Source of the DNA: Methanosarcina baikalica
GTDB lineage: Archaea > Halobacteriota > Methanosarcinia > Methanosarcinales > Methanosarcinaceae
Reading direction: 5' to 3'
Length of the DNA: 64,000 nt
Assembly: GCF_031461075.1 (NCBI RefSeq)
Contig: NZ_JAVKPK010000008.1
Span: 7,448-71,447 of the forward strand
Every line of letters begins with the position of its first letter. Positions within the stretch are counted from its first letter, which is position 1. The notes beneath the pieces were generated by a model. It searched no databases. It was not told where the DNA came from and saw only the letters and a list, made by a program, of their open reading frames with translations. This document shows, in pieces, positions 61,402 to 64,000 of the stretch. A program made the position numbers and the translations under genes.

Positions 61402-61549
61402 ACTTTCCGCAGATGTACACAAAAATGCCACCTATTTTTCTCAATACGGCAGCAGGTTAAAAACTGAATTCATATTTGATGAGATAATAATAAGGCAAAT
61501 CGGCAAATAAATTCTACATCTGTATAAGTCTGCGGAATGTAGGTGTAAA
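61402..61549. mobile_element. possible decayed MITE related to the 4476-4725 element
   Basis: The left end CACTTTCCGCAGATGT resembles the terminal repeat of the 4.5-kb MITE, and the right end carries ACATCTG and GTCTGCGGAA in inverted sense. Arms match only partly. A weak call based on the shared TTCCGCAGATGT core. Confidence 0.35.
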
Positions 61550-61624
61550 AGTTCAATTTAGGGGATTTCTACATAGCCCAAAAAAATAAGATTGAGATTT
61601 TGAACCCTTATCATTTATCCTATA

Positions 61625-61890
61625 TTCGGCAGGTCGACATTTAATTTTCAATAATTTTTGTTGATGGCGATTTTGAAATGATGCTCCATAATTGTGTGCA
61701 GTTGTTAGGTTTACATATGACCAATTATTAATTTTTCATACAAAACTTCAATGAAAAAATGATTCAGTACTCATATATGTCGTGGGAGTTGAGCCACACG
61801 TTAACCAACTTTAAACCTAATATATAATTAGCTAATATTCAAAAAAAGCATCAGAAAAAATATTTTCATTTCTAATGTCGACCTGCCGAA
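61625..61890. mobile_element. MITE-like inverted-repeat element (266 bp), TTCGGCAGGTCGACATT ends
   Basis: Perfect 17-bp inverted ends TTCGGCAGGTCGACATT (61625-61641) and AATGTCGACCTGCCGAA (61874-61890), with looser matching continuing outward for about 8 bases. The interior is AT-rich and non-coding. No target duplication could be assigned. It ends 21 bases beyond the stop codon of the YVTN gene. Confidence 0.75.
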
Positions 61891-61911
61891 AGCAGGATTT
61901 ATTGTTCATTC

Positions 61912-63243
61912 TCAATTACCTTTTCTTTCGTTAATGCAGAATACAGCTAGCAGGCTAACAACTCCGTAAATTATTTCGAAGCCATGAGCTTTTTTGCTTT
62001 CCTTTGCAGGAGTTGTTGCAGCTTTTTTCTGCTCCGGTATCTGTTCAATATTTGCTTCTGCAGTTCCATCTTTCTGTCTGAAGACCTGCGTGTTGTTCTC
62101 AGACTGCGTTATATTCCCGGCTGCATTCGTATTATCAGTTGAGTTGCTGGCATTACTACCTCTTACGACAATAGCCTTTCCTTCGCTGTCGCCGTTTCCA
62201 CTTCTGTGGCCACTTCCTTCACTGCTTCCTTCGCCTACAGGAAGTATTTGTTGTGCTGGATCAGGACCAATAAATTGCCCGAAGGCGAAAGGCATTCCCC
62301 CAACATTAATTGTATCTGTAACGGTATTTGTAGTTGTGTTAATTATAGAAACAGTTCCATCGCCATTATTTGCCACATATACCTTTGAACCATCCGGTGT
62401 AACTGCAACTCCAAAAGGATTGGTCCCTACGTTCACTGTATCTATAACAGTGTTTGTTGCTGTGTCAATTACAGAGGTATTATTGCTTCCATAGTTCGTC
62501 ACATATACTTTTTTTCCGTCCGGTGACGCTGCAACTCCCCATGGTTGGATTCCTACATTCACTGTGTTTATAACAGTGTCTGTGACTGTATTAATTACAG
62601 AGACAGTTTCATTGTCAGTATTCGTCACAAATGCCTTTGCTCCATCTGGGGTGACCGTAACTCCGCGAGGATGATATCCTACATTCACCCAGGCTGTGAA
62701 ACTGTTTGTAGCTATGTCAATTACTGATACAGTGCTAGAGCGCAAGTTCGTTACATATGCCTTTGTTCCCGCTGGATTGACTGCAACTCCTATAGGCCAT
62801 ACGTTTACATTTAATGTGGCAGTAATACTATTTGTCGTTGTATTAATTACGTCTATTCTGTTGTTGGCAGGGTCTGTTACATATGCCTTTTTTCCATCCG
62901 GTGTAACTGCAACTCCCTGAGGAGCGCCTCCTATATTAACTGTATTTGTAACAGTGTTTGTAGCTGTATTAATTACAGAAAAGATGCCATTACCTATCAA
63001 ATATACCTTTGTTCCCGCTGGATTGACTGCAACTCCCATGGGATGAAATCCTACATCTATCGTATCTGTAACGTTGTTGTTTGCTGTGTCAATTATAGAG
63101 ATATTGTTGTTATTCCCGTCAATATATGCGTACGGAACTGCACCTGCGCTACTTGTCAACATCACAAATGACATAGTAACTATTACTAAAACGGTTGTAA
63201 GTTTATGCCCTACACTTTTTTCACTAGAGACTCTTTTCTTCAT
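61912..63243 (-). CDS. YVTN-repeat beta-propeller surface protein with C-terminal anchor
   Basis: 443 residues. A signal peptide (VLVIVTMSFVMLTSSAGA) is followed by seven YVTN repeats of about 42 residues (for example VAVTPDGKKAYVTDPANNRI, then VINTTTNS), forming a seven-bladed propeller like the known Methanosarcina surface-layer propeller. A low-complexity Ser/Asn/Gly/Glu linker (about 330-415) and a hydrophobic C-terminal helix ending NERKGN follow. The anchor motif is HGFEIIYGVVSLLAV, resembling the PGF-type sorting signal with proline replaced by histidine. Repeats are also visible in DNA as 126-bp units. Confidence 0.9.
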   Translation of the reverse strand: MKKRVSSEKSVGHKLTTVLVIVTMSFVMLTSSAGAVPYAYIDGNNNNISIIDTANNNVTDTIDVGFHPMGVAVNPAGTKVYLIGNGIFSVINTATNTVTNTVNIGGAPQGVAVTPDGKKAYVTDPANNRIDVINTTTNSITATLNVNVWPIGVAVNPAGTKAYVTNLRSSTVSVIDIATNSFTAWVNVGYHPRGVTVTPDGAKAFVTNTDNETVSVINTVTDTVINTVNVGIQPWGVAASPDGKKVYVTNYGSNNTSVIDTATNTVIDTVNVGTNPFGVAVTPDGSKVYVANNGDGTVSIINTTTNTVTDTINVGGMPFAFGQFIGPDPAQQILPVGEGSSEGSGHRSGNGDSEGKAIVVRGSNASNSTDNTNAAGNITQSENNTQVFRQKDGTAEANIEQIPEQKKAATTPAKESKKAHGFEIIYGVVSLLAVFCINERKGN

Positions 63244-64000
63244 TTAAATCGCCCTGAGTAATACACAAATAATTTTATTTTTACTCCCCTGAATTAAGCT
63301 CTTAGAGCGTGTCTTAAAATTAAATTCGGTTCTATAATTGGGATACGGACTTACACACTTGGACTGAAAAGCAGTAGCATTAAGCCGTTAAATGTCTAAA
63401 GTGTAATTTTAAACAATGATGGCTATTACATTTGATTTTATATATCGAGTACGTAAGTCCTACGGGATAAAATACTATCTTAAAGTCAATGTGCACCTTA
63501 ATTATGGAAAAAATTTATGGCATGAATTTTAAAGTTGACATTCTTCATTATCCAATTGTATAAACAGTTCAAATTTTAAGACAGTCTCTTAGACGATTTT
63601 TATATTTTTTTATTTTCCACTTTACTTTATTACTACGTTAACTTCTGAGAAAATACTAACAATATAAATAATTTTAAAAGCTTTAAATATTTTCCTGGAA
63701 AATCTCGGCCTCTAATTTTCTAATAAAAAGCCAATTCTATAATTCAAAATTGAATCTTTGAATTTTCAAATCCTTAATGATTAATCAATTTCCAGACTGT
63801 GAAAGTAATTCTGGTGCTCTTATTAATAGAAAATAAAGCTGGTTATGCGACAAGCTAATTAGTAAAAAAACTTAAGAAATTCAAATCGATCATGCTGTTA
63901 ATATAAGAATAGACAAACTAGTGTCCTGGCAACTTAATTATAGGGTATTAATATTTAAACAAGTCCTCATCCATAGTCCCTTTCTTAATTATGATGACTC
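63244..64000. other. 757-bp non-coding region at the window end
   Basis: Holds the YVTN gene promoter side and an inverted-repeat element (63304-63589). From 63590 to 64000 the sequence is AT-rich without an open frame or repeat I can support. Confidence 0.5.
63304..63589. mobile_element. MITE-like inverted-repeat element (286 bp), AGAGCGTGTCTTAAAATT ends
   Basis: AGAGCGTGTCTTAAAATT at 63304-63321 is matched by AATTTTAAGACAGTCTCT at 63572-63589 in inverted sense, 15 of 18 positions. The ends share AGAG and a TC-rich start with the AGAGCC family, but the interior is different. Non-coding. Confidence 0.65.

Larger units (their letters stand above)
61300..61911. other. 612-bp convergent intergenic region with inverted-repeat elements
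   Basis: No gene. It contains a possible decayed relative of the 4.5-kb MITE (about 61402-61549) and a well-formed inverted-repeat element (61625-61890). AGAGCCTGTCTG at 61378 resembles one end of the AGAGCC MITE family. Confidence 0.5.

Overview
The window is archaeal chromosome, almost certainly from a Methanosarcina species. The evidence is soluble heterodisulfide reductase genes (hdrA-hdrC-hdrB), a homoaconitase/isopropylmalate dehydratase large subunit, a fused-type 2-oxoacid:ferredoxin oxidoreductase, a cluster of long-type archaeal FKBPs, a PGF-pre-PGF surface protein, a YVTN beta-propeller surface protein, TATA boxes just upstream of several starts, and the low coding density with many short inverted-repeat elements typical of this genus. 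No rRNA, CRISPR array or complete insertion sequence was seen. I read three tRNA genes: two identical tRNA-Ile(GAT) and one tRNA-Ala(GGC).

Layout. 1-4.0 kb: 2-oxoacid:ferredoxin oxidoreductase alpha (cut by the window edge) and beta, a small helical protein, and a LeuC/HacA dehydratase. 4.0-9.6 kb: an accessory stretch with a very large SIR2-domain protein (probable anti-phage NAD-depleting defence protein), an overlapping 54-residue upstream gene, a MITE inserted in the 3' end of the SIR2 gene, and a YdjM-like membrane hydrolase. 9.8-13.8 kb: hdrA-hdrC-hdrB operon. 14.4-15.9 kb: two tandem paralogous winged-helix regulators with long non-coding leaders. 16.6-17.1 kb: tRNAs. 17.3-18.7 kb: an orphan gene and a broken HdeD-like gene. 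18.9-21.7 kb: an SdpI-like membrane protein, three tandem FKBP-type prolyl isomerases and an exported OB-fold protein. 21.8-25.2 kb: a sugar-nucleotide transferase, an LPG-synthase-like flippase-domain protein and a polyprenol-kinase-like protein. 25.4-32.9 kb: a MoxR ATPase, DUF58 and two VWA membrane proteins read as one unit. 33-40.8 kb: prephenate dehydratase, DUF4139 protein, PGF-pre-PGF surface protein, nucleotidyltransferase, M20 peptidase and GNAT acetyltransferase. 40.8-45.4 kb: a MITE-rich stretch around a beta-helix surface protein and a GH15 glucoamylase-like gene, ending in a 51-residue zinc-ribbon gene. 45.6 kb: WrbA.

46.5-61.3 kb is a surface-polysaccharide locus. It holds a dolichol-phosphate-glucose synthase-like enzyme, three further glycosyltransferases, rmlC-rmlB-rmlD-rmlA for dTDP-L-rhamnose, an ABC exporter (Wzm permease and Wzt ATPase with a C-terminal sugar-binding domain), a 1170-residue methyltransferase-coiled-coil-GT2-GT2 protein of WsaE-like layout, and a WsaF-like rhamnosyltransferase. 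The set looks like a bacterial-style ABC-dependent rhamnan assembly line in an archaeon, with in-frame DNA repeats in the coiled coil that could set or vary chain length. The window ends with the YVTN surface protein and about 750 bases without a gene.

The least expected observations are: the SIR2 gene plus its small overlapping partner, whose original C-terminus can be rebuilt by removing the MITE; the WsaE-like locus with its repeat-built coiled coil; and three or four genes that appear to start at AUU or AUC exactly eight bases after a GGAGG.
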